Source of the DNA: Synergistetes bacterium JGI 0000079-D21
GTDB lineage: Bacteria > Synergistota > Synergistia > Synergistales > 79-D21
Assembly: GCA_000402835.1 (NCBI GenBank)
Contig: AQRZ01000041.1
Span: 233 to 27,813 of the forward strand
DNA length: 27,581 nt
Reading direction: 5' to 3'
Of this stretch, positions 17,811 to 25,831 are shown in pieces. Position 1 is the stretch's first letter; each line of letters begins with the position of its first letter. The notes under the pieces were generated by a model that worked only from the letters and a program-made list of their open reading frames with translations, was not told the origin of the DNA and did no database searches. Position numbers and translations under genes: made by a program.

Positions 17811-18333
17811 CCCGGAGCCTCCCTTCCAGGATCCGGATCCGATCCCTGAGAGTTGCCGCCATTTCGTACCGTTCTTCGGAAACCGCTTCTTTCAGCTGGA
17901 TTTTGAGCCGTTCCAGCTCGTCATCCATCCCCTGGACAGAACTTGTTCCCTGGCCCGGGGCTGGACCCCTGTAGGTTTCGGAACCGTGAATTCGAGTGAA
18001 AAGGGGCCGGATCCATTCCCGGAAAGCACGGTAGCATTCTGCGCACCCAAAACGTCCGGTCTTCCTGAAACCCTCGAAATCAAGCCCGCAACGCGGACAG
18101 GTAGGAACTGCCCGGGTTGCTTTCCCTTGTTCCTGCGGTTCGGGCCCCAAGGTCTTGCAGAGGTTCTCGAGAAAGGAACCGATGGAGAACTCGAGGAAAT
18201 TGCTCCCTGGCTTCCAGCCGGAAGTCAGTTCCCGGGCGCATTCCTTGCAAAGGTGATGTTCGGAAACAACCCCCTGGATCGCCTGCCGGATATGGACCTC
18301 GGCTGTGTTCTTGCCGCATCGTTCGCAGAGCAT
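17797..18333 (-). CDS. mcsA: McsA, zinc-binding activator of McsB
   Basis: A 178-residue protein with two pairs of CxxC zinc knuckles: Cys3/Cys6 with Cys29/Cys32, and Cys79/Cys82 with Cys97/Cys100. A UVR motif follows at about 137-172 (DDELERLKIQLKEAVSEERY). This is the standard McsA layout; in Firmicutes the protein binds and activates the kinase McsB and senses heavy-metal or thiol stress. The ATG at 18333 has no convincing ribosome site and begins six bases after the ctsR stop, so it is probably translated by re-initiation. A linker of about 35 residues rich in Gly/Pro/Ser separates the zinc and UVR parts. Confidence 0.94.
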   Translation of the reverse strand: MLCERCGKNTAEVHIRQAIQGVVSEHHLCKECARELTSGWKPGSNFLEFSIGSFLENLCKTLGPEPQEQGKATRAVPTCPRCGLDFEGFRKTGRFGCAECYRAFREWIRPLFTRIHGSETYRGPAPGQGTSSVQGMDDELERLKIQLKEAVSEERYEMAATLRDRIRILEGRLRGERG

Positions 18334-18339
18334 CTGATT

Positions 18340-18819
18340 TTACGAAAGCACGAGGCTCCTGAGCATTCTCTTCAGGAGTTCGGCGTTCATGACATCCCTT
18401 CGGTAGGGGGAAAGATCGAAGAGGGAGCGCGCCACTTCCTCCTGGTACCGAAGGGCCACTTCAATCAGCAGGCGTTCCCTCCCGCTGATCATCTTCCGAT
18501 GCTGAAGGTTCAGCAAAAGTCGTTTCGCCTCCGCTTCGGAAAGGGTTTCTCCCACCAGATCTTCGATATGGTTGACCCGCTCTTCCGGAAAACGGAAGGA
18601 AAGCCGCAGGATCCGGATGTAACCGTGCCCCCCACGCTGGCTGTCCACGAGAAACCCCCGTTCCGGCGTGAATCGGCTTCTCAGGACGTAGTTGATCTGG
18701 CTCGGGACGCACCCGAAAAGCTCCGCGAGGTCCTTTCTGCGGAGAGCGATCACTTCTTCCTGGGATTCCTGGAACAGCTGGGTGATGTGATCTTCGATGA
18801 TCTTCGTCAAGCTCGCCAT
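18340..18819 (-). CDS. ctsR: CtsR, repressor of class III heat-shock genes
   Basis: A 159-residue winged helix-turn-helix repressor that binds tandem heptad operators and is released by heat or by McsB-dependent control. The DNA-binding part has RRKDLAELFGCVPSQINYVL and the wing QRGGHGYIRI. In Bacillus the wing loop is four glycines (63-66), with Arg62 in front; here Arg62, Gly63, Gly64 and Gly66 are kept but residue 65 is His. The C-terminal dimer/McsB-interaction domain (LLIEVALRYQEEVARSL) is present. The ATG at 18819 has AGGAGGT six bases upstream. It is first in its operon, and a matching operator overlaps its promoter, so autoregulation is expected. Confidence 0.96.
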   Translation of the reverse strand: MASLTKIIEDHITQLFQESQEEVIALRRKDLAELFGCVPSQINYVLRSRFTPERGFLVDSQRGGHGYIRILRLSFRFPEERVNHIEDLVGETLSEAEAKRLLLNLQHRKMISGRERLLIEVALRYQEEVARSLFDLSPYRRDVMNAELLKRMLRSLVLS

Positions 18820-18847
18820 CGCAGCACCTCCTGATCTTCACGCAAGC

Positions 18848-18877
18848 ATTCTACCCCGTAAGGTCAGGATTAGTCAA
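18848..18877 (-). promoter_or_regulatory. Promoter of the ctsR-mcsA-mcsB-clpC operon
   Basis: On the minus strand TTGACT (18872-18877) and TAGAAT (18848-18853) are 18 bases apart, each matching consensus at five of six positions. Confidence 0.8.
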
Positions 18878-18878
18878 T
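18862..18878 (+). promoter_or_regulatory. CtsR operator (tandem heptad box)
   Basis: GGTCAGG, three bases (ATT), then AGTCAAT matches the CtsR consensus of two RGTCAAA heptads spaced by three bases: five of seven and six of seven positions. It covers the -35 box and part of the spacer of the operon promoter, as expected for direct autorepression, and touches the plsY stop codon. Confidence 0.75.
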
Positions 18879-19495
18879 TATCTTGCGGAAGGTTTCCCGT
18901 TCCGCTCCGTTTCCCCCGTCCTTCTTTCGGTCCCTTCGAGGAGGCGCCGAATGTTCTCGCGGTGTCGCCAAATTGACAGGAGAACCAGGAAAAAGGCCGC
19001 TTCGACATACGGAGCCGGAGCTCCCAGGACCCACAGCGCGAGCAGGGTAACGAACAGGGAAACCATGGAAGAAAGCGAAACGGTGCGGGTCCCCTTCAGC
19101 AGAAGGAACCAGGCGGCCCCGCCGATCAGGGTCGCCAAGGGGTCCAGGAAAAAGAGGACACCGTAGGTGGTTGCCACCCCCTTGCCACCCGCAAAACGGA
19201 GCCAAACCGGGTAATTGTGCCCGATGACGCCTGCAACTGCTGTCATTGCAAGGATCCAGGGTGACGACACCCCCGCGGCGAAGGCAGCGGCCAGGACAAG
19301 GCCTCCCTTGGCCATGTCGAAGACGGCGACGAACACCGCCCAGAATTTTCCCGCAATCCGGCCGACATTCGTTGCGCCCGTGTTTCCGGAGCCGACCGTC
19401 CGGATGTCGATCCCCTTGAGGAGCCGGACAACAAGAAAGCCAGTCGGGATCGATCCTGCGAGGTAGCCCGCAACGGGCCAAAGCCAGGGCATCAT
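18878..19495 (-). CDS. plsY: Acyl-phosphate:glycerol-3-phosphate acyltransferase PlsY
   Basis: A 205-residue polytopic membrane enzyme that transfers an acyl group from acyl-phosphate to glycerol-3-phosphate, the first acylation in phospholipid synthesis. The three conserved loops are present: GSIPTGFLV and the SGNTGATNVGR motif, the GHNYPVWLRFAGGKGVAT motif, and a C-terminal cytoplasmic loop with SLSSM. Five hydrophobic segments can be counted, matching PlsY topology. The start ATG at 19495 overlaps the stop of the upstream gene as ATGA, so translation is coupled; a second in-frame ATG follows at 19492. The last 20 residues are a polar, charged tail. The frame upstream of 19495 is chance coding inside the neighbouring gene. 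Confidence 0.95.
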   Translation of the reverse strand: MMPWLWPVAGYLAGSIPTGFLVVRLLKGIDIRTVGSGNTGATNVGRIAGKFWAVFVAVFDMAKGGLVLAAAFAAGVSSPWILAMTAVAGVIGHNYPVWLRFAGGKGVATTYGVLFFLDPLATLIGGAAWFLLLKGTRTVSLSSMVSLFVTLLALWVLGAPAPYVEAAFFLVLLSIWRHRENIRRLLEGTERRTGETERNGKPSAR

Positions 19496-21591
19496 TTCTG
19501 CGTCCTGAGGACGAGCGCGTCGACGGCCACCGCGCCTCGTCCCTCCTGCAGGACCATTACCGGATTCACGTCCAGCTCCAGCAGGTCGGGTTCGCTCAGG
19601 GCCATCCTGGAGACTGATTCGACCAGGGAAGCCAAGGCCTCGATGTCCCTCGGAGGATTCCCCCGGGCTCCCCTGAGGAGCGGAAGCCCTTTCAGCTCCT
19701 CGAGCATTTTCATAACGGTTGCCCGGTCTACGGGAGCAAGGCGCAGGGACACGTCCTGCAGCACCTCCACGAAAATCCCCCCGATGCCGACCGCGATCAC
19801 GGGACCGAACAGCGGATCGCGGCGGACTCCGACGATGCATTCCTGTCCGCCCGAGACCATTTCCTGAACGAGGACTCCCCTGATGCGGGCCCCCGTCCTT
19901 GCTTTCACTGCTTTTTCAAGGATCCGGCCGTACGTGTTCCTCAGTTCCTCCTCGTCCTTTACGTGGAGGGCGACGATCCCGGCTTCCGTCTTATGGGGAA
20001 TGTCAGGGGACATCACCTTCAGGGCAACCGGATACCCGATCTCCTCCGCTGCCGCGAGGGATTCCGACAGGCTTCTGCAAAGGCGTTCCCGCGTAATCGG
20101 GATTCCGTAGGAAGCCAGGAGCTCCTTGGCATCCGCTTCCGTCAGCTCGTCCGGGAACTCGTCAAGCCTGGCCTTCGTTCCGGGCGCCGTGTCCTTCGGT
20201 GGCAAATCCGGGCGCTTTTCCCAATGGACCAGTCTCGATAGGGACAAGGCCGCCCTCCGGAGGCTCGAAAAAACAGGGACCCCCCGTGAGGCCAGTAGGT
20301 TCCTGAACGCCAGGCCGTGTTCGTCATCAATCAGCCAGCAGCAGGCGACGGGTTTCTTCCCGGAATCGAAGGCCGAGACCAGGTCTTCTGCCATCCTCAT
20401 TCCGGATTCTCCCGTGATCATCGAGAGAACGACCAGAAGCATGTCGACCTGGGGACTTTCTTCCATGAGCGCGAGGAGGTTCCTGAAACCCTGCGGGTCA
20501 TTGATCACCTGCGCGGTCATATCGACGGGGTTCAGGCTCGATCCGAACGGGGGAATGAACCGCTCGACCTTCCCCCGAAGTTCTGTGTCCAAAACCGGAA
20601 CCGACAGGCCGGCCGCGTCGCAGCAATCCGCCGCGATGATCCCTGCCCCGCCGGAAGTGCTCAGGATCCCGACCCGATTCCCTTTTGTCCTTCTCGAACA
20701 CCCGAAGAATCGTGCGACATCCGTAACATCGTCGGAATCCCCCAGGGTCAGGACCCCATACTGCCGGAACACCGCCTCCCACACCTTCTCGTCCCCGGTA
20801 AGGGCAGCAGTGTGGCTTTTTGCGGCCTCCTTCGCCACCTCACTTCGGCCCACCTTCAGGACGGCCACCGGTAGGCCTCTCGACCGGGTGAAGCGAAGGA
20901 GGTCCAGGAAACGCCCCCCGTTCGAAACCCCTTCGAGATAAAGAAGCAGAAGGCGCACCTCCGGGTCCTCCGCGAGGTAACGGGCGATCTCGATGACGTC
21001 GAGGTCAGCCTGGTTGCCGGTCGTCACGACATACCGAAACCCGGCTCCCGCGTCGGCCGCCATCGCGAAAGAGGCAAAACCGAAGGCTCCGCTCTGGGAA
21101 ATGTACGCCACATGGCCGGTGGGCCTGCGGTCCGTGTCTAGGGAAGCGGAAAAACTGAGAGGAATGCCCTTCGCAAGGTTGACCAGACCCTGGCAGTTCG
21201 GCCCAAGGATGCGAACCCCTCCGGCTTTCGCGATCCGCACGATTTCTTCCTGGGCCTCGGTTCCTTCCGACTCGGCAAAACCCGACGAAAAGATGACGGC
21301 ATATTTCACGCCGAGACAGGCGCAATCCTCGAGAACGGGTGGAACCAGAGAGGCCCTCACCCCAACGAGGACGACGTCGGGAACCTCGGGCAAAACTTCC
21401 AGGGAAGGATAGCAACGAAATCCTTCAAGGGACTGGTACTTCGGGTTGACGGGATAGACGGCCCCTTTGAAGCCGTACCGTTTCAGGAGTTTCAACGGCC
21501 TTCCCGAAATGCTTTCCAGGTTCGCCGACGCCCCGACGATCGCGACGGACCGGGGGGAAAAGAGGCGGTCGAGTCTGTTTTCCGGATCCAA
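19492..21591 (-). CDS. ADP-forming acyl-CoA synthetase (fused alpha-beta, acetate-CoA ligase family)
   Basis: A 699-residue NDP-forming acyl-CoA synthetase, converting acyl-CoA plus ADP and phosphate into acid, CoA and ATP. Order: CoA-binding Rossmann domain (PRSVAIVGASANLES), the succinyl-CoA-ligase-like domain with the phospho-histidine loop KSHTAALTGDEKVW (His260), a second ligase-CoA domain (LSTSGGAGIIAADCCDAAG), and a C-terminal ATP-grasp domain (ELTEADAKELLASYGIP, VALKVMSPDIPHKTEAG, LELDVNPVMV). In peptide fermenters such enzymes make ATP from acyl-CoAs of amino-acid breakdown; the acid cannot be told, and some fused homologues are protein acetyltransferases, although no GNAT domain is present. 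I chose TTG at 21591, nine bases after AGGAGGTG; the GTG at 21603 lies inside that site. Confidence 0.87.
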   Translation of the reverse strand: MDPENRLDRLFSPRSVAIVGASANLESISGRPLKLLKRYGFKGAVYPVNPKYQSLEGFRCYPSLEVLPEVPDVVLVGVRASLVPPVLEDCACLGVKYAVIFSSGFAESEGTEAQEEIVRIAKAGGVRILGPNCQGLVNLAKGIPLSFSASLDTDRRPTGHVAYISQSGAFGFASFAMAADAGAGFRYVVTTGNQADLDVIEIARYLAEDPEVRLLLLYLEGVSNGGRFLDLLRFTRSRGLPVAVLKVGRSEVAKEAAKSHTAALTGDEKVWEAVFRQYGVLTLGDSDDVTDVARFFGCSRRTKGNRVGILSTSGGAGIIAADCCDAAGLSVPVLDTELRGKVERFIPPFGSSLNPVDMTAQVINDPQGFRNLLALMEESPQVDMLLVVLSMITGESGMRMAEDLVSAFDSGKKPVACCWLIDDEHGLAFRNLLASRGVPVFSSLRRAALSLSRLVHWEKRPDLPPKDTAPGTKARLDEFPDELTEADAKELLASYGIPITRERLCRSLSESLAAAEEIGYPVALKVMSPDIPHKTEAGIVALHVKDEEELRNTYGRILEKAVKARTGARIRGVLVQEMVSGGQECIVGVRRDPLFGPVIAVGIGGIFVEVLQDVSLRLAPVDRATVMKMLEELKGLPLLRGARGNPPRDIEALASLVESVSRMALSEPDLLELDVNPVMVLQEGRGAVAVDALVLRTQK

Positions 21592-21629
21592 GGGGTGTCT
21601 CACCTCCTAAGGGTAGGACCGAAAACGGG

Positions 21630-21675
21630 AAAGGCCTTTCTCACGCCCTGTCTGCAACTGCGTGGAAAGGCCTTT
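21630..21675 (-). terminator. Hairpin after tRNA-Leu
   Basis: A long imperfect hairpin with outer palindromic arms AAAGGCCTTT and inner CACGC/GCGTG (21630-21646 with 21660-21675). On the minus strand it is followed by CCCGTTTTC, a weak T run, so termination of tRNA-Leu here is probable but not certain. Confidence 0.5.
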
Positions 21676-21726
21676 CTTTTCTTCGTCCTGGCCAGGGCGA
21701 GCCTGCAGGACCGAACTTTTCGTTGA

Positions 21727-21811
21727 TGGTGCCGGGGACGAGACTTGAACTCGTACGGGTTTCCCCACACGCCCCTCAAACGTGCGTGTCTACCAGTTCC
21801 ACCACCCCGGC
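21727..21811 (-). tRNA. tRNA-Leu (anticodon GAG)
   Basis: An 85-nt class II tRNA with a long variable arm (GTGGGGAAACCCGTAC region) and encoded CCA (21727-21729). The acceptor stem is GCCGGGG/CCCCGGC with discriminator A, the anticodon stem CACGT/GCGTG and loop TTGAGGG (anticodon GAG). It reads CUC and CUU. Confidence 0.95.
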
Positions 21812-21822
21812 ACGTGACGCCA

Positions 21823-21850
21823 ATTATAGCAGGCTGTCAGAACGCGTCAA
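21823..21850 (-). promoter_or_regulatory. Promoter of tRNA-Leu
   Basis: On the minus strand TTGACG (21845-21850) and TATAAT (21823-21828) are 16 bases apart, with the tRNA starting 12 bases past the -10 box. The -35 box lies only 17 bases after the rplS stop codon. Confidence 0.85.
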
Positions 21851-21867
21851 CACCCTATGGGGGTTTT

Positions 21868-22212
21868 TTAACGACGCTCCTTGATCCGGGCGGCCTTGCC
21901 GCTCAGCTTGCGGAGGTAGTAGAGTTTTGCGCGGCGCACCAACCCCTTGCGCACGACTTCGATCTTCTCGATCGAAGGGCAGTGAAGGGGAAAGATCCGC
22001 TCAACACCAACTCCGCCGGACACTTTGCGAACGACGAAATTCTCCCGCAGTCCGCCTTTCTGGCGTGCGATGACAATCCCTTCGAAAACCTGGATGCGTT
22101 CGCGGTTGCCTTCCTTGACCTTCACATGAACCTTGACGTTGTCACCCGGACGGAATTCCGGAAGGTCGCTCCTGAGAAATTTCTTTTCGATCAACGTGAT
22201 CCTGGGATCCAT
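21868..22212 (-). CDS. rplS: 50S ribosomal protein L19
   Basis: A 114-residue ribosomal protein at the 30S-50S interface, of normal family length. [28 protein letters not shown] and [17 protein letters not shown] are L19 signatures. The ATG at 22212 has AAGGAGGG upstream. It is the last gene of the ylxM-ffh-rpsP-khpA-rimM-trmD-rplS operon and follows trmD by 35 bases. No clear terminator lies between it and the tRNA-Leu promoter. Confidence 0.97.
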   Translation of the reverse strand: MDPRITLIEKKFLRSDLPEFRPGDNVKVHVKVKEGNRERIQVFEGIVIARQKGGLRENFVVRKVSGGVGVERIFPLHCPSIEKIEVVRKGLVRRAKLYYLRKLSGKAARIKERR

Positions 22213-22247
22213 TTTCCTTTCCCTCCTTGCTGGTCTACATCCAAATT

Positions 22248-23414
22248 TTAACGGCACCCGAAGAATCGGTCCATGCAGATCGAAAGCAGGACCGCGGGAT
22301 CCAGCCACCCCTCCTGCTCCAGCCCCCCCCTTGGCGGGGAAACCAAAGCCTGCGTTTCGGGAAGATCCTTTGACAACCCCATAACCATGGGTTTCCCCGA
22401 TTCCAGGATCCTCCGTTTCGCCTCGAGCCAATGGATGGAATTCCCGCCTTTCTTTTCCTCAAACCCGACGGCGTAGGGAACTTCTCCCTCCTTTTGGGAA
22501 ACCCAACGGAACGCCTGCCGGGATGTCCTGAAAAACTTTACGAAGTTCCTTTCCCCGTCTCCCGATTTTTCCGTAAGAGCGTTCAGTTGCTGCCGACTCC
22601 CGTTGTCCGGCTCGACGACAAGAATCCTTTCAATTCCATAGAGCCCTGCTGCCTGTCCCATCTGCCGAAGACAACCCGGGAAACCCGCCGTTTCCCCCGA
22701 AAGGAGCAGGTACGGGCGTTTCTGCAGGTAGGGCCTGATGTTTGCCGCAGCCAGCAAATCAGGCCGCCTGGCGATCGTCCTCGCGACGGACTGTTCCTTC
22801 CTCCACTTCCCGATGGCTCCCGCATCTCCCGACAGGAGAACCCCGGGAACCTGCACCCCCCTCCACTCGGAAGGGCGGGTAAAGTGCGGGTGGTCAAGCA
22901 TCCCGCGGTAAAACGAGTCATCCTCGACGGCGGCGATTTTTCCCACGACACCCGGAACCAGCCTCGCAACCGCATCCACCAGGACCATCGCGGGCAGCTC
23001 TCCCCCGGTCAGCACGAAATCCCCCAGGGATACCTCCAGGTCGACGAATTTCTCTACAAACCGTTCGTCCACTCCCTCGTAATGTCCGCAAACAAGGACG
23101 AGGTGATCGCGGCCCGCCAGGCTTTCGACAAGTTCCTGGCTCAGGACCGTCCCCTGCGGGGACGGGTAGACTACAGTCGCATCCTCGCCGCCCACGCTTT
23201 CCAGGGCTTTCGCCAGGGGTTCCGGCATGAGGACCATTCCGCCTCCGCCGAAGGCATAGTCGTCGACCTGCCCGTAGCGGTTTACGGCAAAGTCCCGCAG
23301 GTTCACCACGTGAGCCTCGATCGTTTTCGAGCCGATCGCACGCCCAACCACGCTGTGCTCCAGAAAACACTCGAGAAACTCCGGGAAAGCGGTGATGAAC
23401 GTGACCTTCCTCAA
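22248..23414 (-). CDS. trmD: tRNA (guanine37-N1)-methyltransferase TrmD fused to a second SPOUT-like RNA methyltransferase domain
   Basis: A 388-residue fusion. Residues 1 to about 238 are a complete Trm[70 protein letters not shown]. TrmD makes m1G37 and prevents frameshifting. Bacterial TrmD usually ends near 230-260 residues; here about 150 residues follow that resemble the Thermotoga TM1570-type domain (Methyltrn_RNA_4): [15 protein letters not shown], a [10 protein letters not shown] strand, [14 protein letters not shown] and [11 protein letters not shown], a probable second SPOUT knot. In Thermotoga, as I recall, it is a separate gene beside trmD. The start is a TTG overlapping the rimM stop as TTGA. 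The TrmD call is firm; the function of the second domain is unknown. Confidence 0.92.
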   Translation of the reverse strand: MRKVTFITAFPEFLECFLEHSVVGRAIGSKTIEAHVVNLRDFAVNRYGQVDDYAFGGGGMVLMPEPLAKALESVGGEDATVVYPSPQGTVLSQELVESLAGRDHLVLVCGHYEGVDERFVEKFVDLEVSLGDFVLTGGELPAMVLVDAVARLVPGVVGKIAAVEDDSFYRGMLDHPHFTRPSEWRGVQVPGVLLSGDAGAIGKWRKEQSVARTIARRPDLLAAANIRPYLQKRPYLLLSGETAGFPGCLRQMGQAAGLYGIERILVVEPDNGSRQQLNALTEKSGDGERNFVKFFRTSRQAFRWVSQKEGEVPYAVGFEEKKGGNSIHWLEAKRRILESGKPMVMGLSKDLPETQALVSPPRGGLEQEGWLDPAVLLSICMDRFFGCR

Positions 23415-23956
23415 TCCCAGAGCCCCTCCATCAAGGCGACGGTCACGGTTCCCTTTTCAAGGTCCACCTTGCGGACGACCTCTCGAATCGCAGGCAAGGC
23501 CTTGATTTTGCCCTCGGGAGTCCGCACCATGTAGCAGTCGTTGCTTCCCGTCTGCAGGACTTCTTCGATGACGCCCAGGTTTTCCCCCGTCGTCTCGTCC
23601 TGCACGTCCAGCCCCAGGAGATCGTCGATCCAGTAATGACCCTCCGGAAGCGACACCCTTTCTTCGGGCGGAACTTTGACCAGCGTTCCCTTCAGCTGGT
23701 CCGCAGAGGTCCGGTCATGGATCTCCGCGGTCTTCGCCAGGATGAGCCCCTTCCCCTCGAGAAAGCGGAAGCGGACCGGATGGAGAACGCCCCATTCCTC
23801 GCCGTCCGCGCGAAAGATCCGGAAACTCTCCATGTCAAGGAATCGCTCAGGGAAATCCGTGAGAGGCTGGATCCGGAGTTCCCCTTCGAGCCCATGCCCG
23901 CCGCAGATCCGTCCGATGACGGTCATCGCCCGCAGGCGGCCCTTTTCAGTCTTCAA
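23411..23956 (-). CDS. rimM: Ribosome maturation factor RimM
   Basis: A 181-residue 16S rRNA processing and 30S assembly factor. The N-terminal RimM barrel has IGRICGGHGLEGELRIQPLTDFPER and the C-terminal PRC barrel has YWIDDLLGLDVQDETTGENLG and a KALPAIREVVRKVD segment. The long frame starts with a TTG at 23956 that overlaps the khpA stop; an alternative ATG at 23926 begins right at the conserved MTVIGRI. Neither has a good ribosome site, so the start is open. The stop overlaps the trmD start. Confidence 0.92.
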   Translation of the reverse strand: MKTEKGRLRAMTVIGRICGGHGLEGELRIQPLTDFPERFLDMESFRIFRADGEEWGVLHPVRFRFLEGKGLILAKTAEIHDRTSADQLKGTLVKVPPEERVSLPEGHYWIDDLLGLDVQDETTGENLGVIEEVLQTGSNDCYMVRTPEGKIKALPAIREVVRKVDLEKGTVTVALMEGLWD

Positions 23957-24191
23957 GGATATCTACGACCACCTTTTCGTTTTCCTTCACCGCAGCCGCC
24001 TTTGCCAGAAGCCGCAGTGCGTTGACCGTGGCTCCCTTTTTGCCGATCACCCGCCCGATGTCTTCGGGAGCGACCCTGATCCTGACTTCGAAGACGCCGT
24101 TGCCTTGCGGCGCGCACTCGACTTTCACCGCATCAGGGTCCTTCACGAGGCGCCTGACGATCGACTCGACCAGCGCTCCGTAGTCCGGCAT
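23946..24191 (-). CDS. khpA: KhpA, KH-domain RNA-binding protein
   Basis: An 81-residue protein consisting of one type II KH domain with the GxxG loop GKKG at residues 50-53 (EDIGRVIGKKGATVNALR). In Gram-positive bacteria KhpA pairs with KhpB to bind many RNAs and affects cell elongation and division. Its position between rpsP and rimM is the usual one (ylqC). The ATG at 24191 has only a weak GGAAG upstream and begins seven bases after the rpsP stop, so re-initiation is likely. Confidence 0.94.
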   Translation of the reverse strand: MPDYGALVESIVRRLVKDPDAVKVECAPQGNGVFEVRIRVAPEDIGRVIGKKGATVNALRLLAKAAAVKENEKVVVDILED

Positions 24192-24198
24192 GGGGAAC

Positions 24199-24468
24199 TT
24201 ACTTCCGCTTTCCCTCGACGAACCGATCCCAGACCCCGCTCTTCTTCAGGATCATGCGGGCCGTGTCCGAAGCCTGGGCGCCCACCTGCAGCCAGTAAAG
24301 GGCCCTTTCCTCGTCCACGCGGATCTCTGCCGGATCCATCAGGGGATTGTAGTGGCCGATCATCTCGATGAACCGGCCATCTCTCGGCGACCGGGAATCT
24401 GCGACGACCAACCGATAGAAGGGAGCTTTCTTTCGCCCGTGTCGGGCAAGTCGAATCTTGACTGCCAT
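24199..24468 (-). CDS. rpsP: 30S ribosomal protein S16
   Basis: An 89-residue S16 of normal length, with the family start [20 protein letters not shown] followed by [16 protein letters not shown] and [11 protein letters not shown]16 stabilises early 30S assembly intermediates. The ATG at 24468 follows AGGAGGT with a ten-base gap; the frame running upstream to 24528 is rejected. It sits 25 bases after ffh. Confidence 0.97.
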   Translation of the reverse strand: MAVKIRLARHGRKKAPFYRLVVADSRSPRDGRFIEMIGHYNPLMDPAEIRVDEERALYWLQVGAQASDTARMILKKSGVWDRFVEGKRK

Positions 24469-24493
24469 TCTTCCACACACCTCCTGTGATCTT

Positions 24494-25831
24494 TCACCTG
24501 AACAGGTTCCTGAGACCTGCCATTCCACCCCGGCGGCCCCTGCTGCCCAGTGTTTTCCAAATCTGCTTCATCTGCTCGTACTGCTTGAGCACCTGGTTCA
24601 CTTCCTGGACGGACGTCCCGGAACCCAGGGCGATTCTCCTGCGTCGGCTTCCCTTGATGATCTCCGGGTTTCTCCTCTCCCGCGGTGTCATCGAGAGGAT
24701 GACCGCCTCGATCCGCTTCAGCCTTCCAGGATCCACGTCGGCTCCCTTGAGGGCCTTTGCGCCCCCAGGTATGGGAAGCATTTCGAGCACTTTTTCCAAG
24801 GGCCCCATCTTCTTCACCTGCTGCAGCTGCTCCAGCAGATCCTCCATGGTAAACCGGTTCTTCCTGAGGTTTTCGGACATCCGGTCGAGGGACTCGCGGT
24901 CCGCTACCGCCTGGACCTTTTCCATCAGGCCGGTGAGGTCCCCCATTCCCATGATTCGCTGGGCCATTCGGCGTGCGTCGAACTCCTCCAGGTCCTCTAC
25001 TTTTTCGCCGACCCCGGCTAGCTTGATCGGAACCCCAGTCGCCGCACGGATCGCCAGCGCGGCACCCCCTCGGGCATCGCCGTCCAGCTTCGAAAGGATG
25101 ACCCCCGTCAGCCCGAGGCGCTCGTGAAAGCGGGCGGCCACGTTGACCGCTTCCTGCCCGGTCATGGCATCCACGACAAGGAGGACTTCGTGCGGTTTCA
25201 CGGTATTGCCGATGGACTCGAGCTCCTGCATGAGCGGTTCGTCGAGGTGGAGGCGGCCGGCGGTGTCGAGGAGGATCATGTCCGCCAAGTGCTCTTCAGC
25301 GTACCGGAGCGCCTGCGACGCGACTGCCAGCGGGGTGTCCCGCCCCTCCCCCGGGCCGAAAAACGGGACCTTTACCTGCTCGGCAAGCACCCTGAGCTGT
25401 TCGACCGCAGCGGGCCGCTGCAAGTCGCATGCGACCAAGAGCGGCCGATGCCCTTTTGAAAGACGCCGGGCAAGTTTTGCAGCGGTCGTGGTTTTTCCCG
25501 ATCCCTGGAGCCCCACCATCATGTACACCGTCGGAGGCTTCGGCGAGACCGCGAGGTTCGCGGGGCCCTCCCCCATCAGCCGCGCCAGTTCTTCGTAAAC
25601 GACGGCCGTGACTTGCTGGGCGGGCGTGATGGACTCGAGGACATCGGCGCCGGTGCAGCGGGCCCTGATCTTCTCGACAAGGTCTTTCGCGACCTTGTAG
25701 TGAACGTCCGCTTCAAGCAGGGCCCTCCGGACTTCCCTTAGGGCGTCGGCGATATCGGCTTCGTTGAGTTTTCCTTTTCCGCGAAGCGCCTTGAAAACCG
25801 TTTCGAGGCGTTCCTTCAGTGCGTCAAACAT
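24494..25831 (-). CDS. ffh: Signal recognition particle GTPase Ffh
   Basis: A 445-residue SRP54 homologue that binds signal sequences and 4.5S RNA and delivers ribosomes to FtsY. N-domain helices occupy about 1-90 and the GTPase domain about 95-295 with [26 protein letters not shown] and [10 protein letters not shown]; the M domain follows ([29 protein letters not shown]). The C-terminus is short ([13 protein letters not shown]), lacking the long methionine-rich tail of some homologues. I chose the ATG at 25831, which opens the canonical [21 protein letters not shown] lies 12 bases upstream, slightly far. It overlaps the restored ylxM stop by eight bases. Confidence 0.96.
   Translation of the reverse strand: MFDALKERLETVFKALRGKGKLNEADIADALREVRRALLEADVHYKVAKDLVEKIRARCTGADVLESITPAQQVTAVVYEELARLMGEGPANLAVSPKPPTVYMMVGLQGSGKTTTAAKLARRLSKGHRPLLVACDLQRPAAVEQLRVLAEQVKVPFFGPGEGRDTPLAVASQALRYAEEHLADMILLDTAGRLHLDEPLMQELESIGNTVKPHEVLLVVDAMTGQEAVNVAARFHERLGLTGVILSKLDGDARGGAALAIRAATGVPIKLAGVGEKVEDLEEFDARRMAQRIMGMGDLTGLMEKVQAVADRESLDRMSENLRKNRFTMEDLLEQLQQVKKMGPLEKVLEMLPIPGGAKALKGADVDPGRLKRIEAVILSMTPRERRNPEIIKGSRRRRIALGSGTSVQEVNQVLKQYEQMKQIWKTLGSRGRRGGMAGLRNLFR

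Noticed and set aside
19496..19840. Upstream extension of plsY
   Set aside because: It overlaps the acyl-CoA synthetase gene; the PlsY N-terminus and the ATGA coupling fix the start at 19495.
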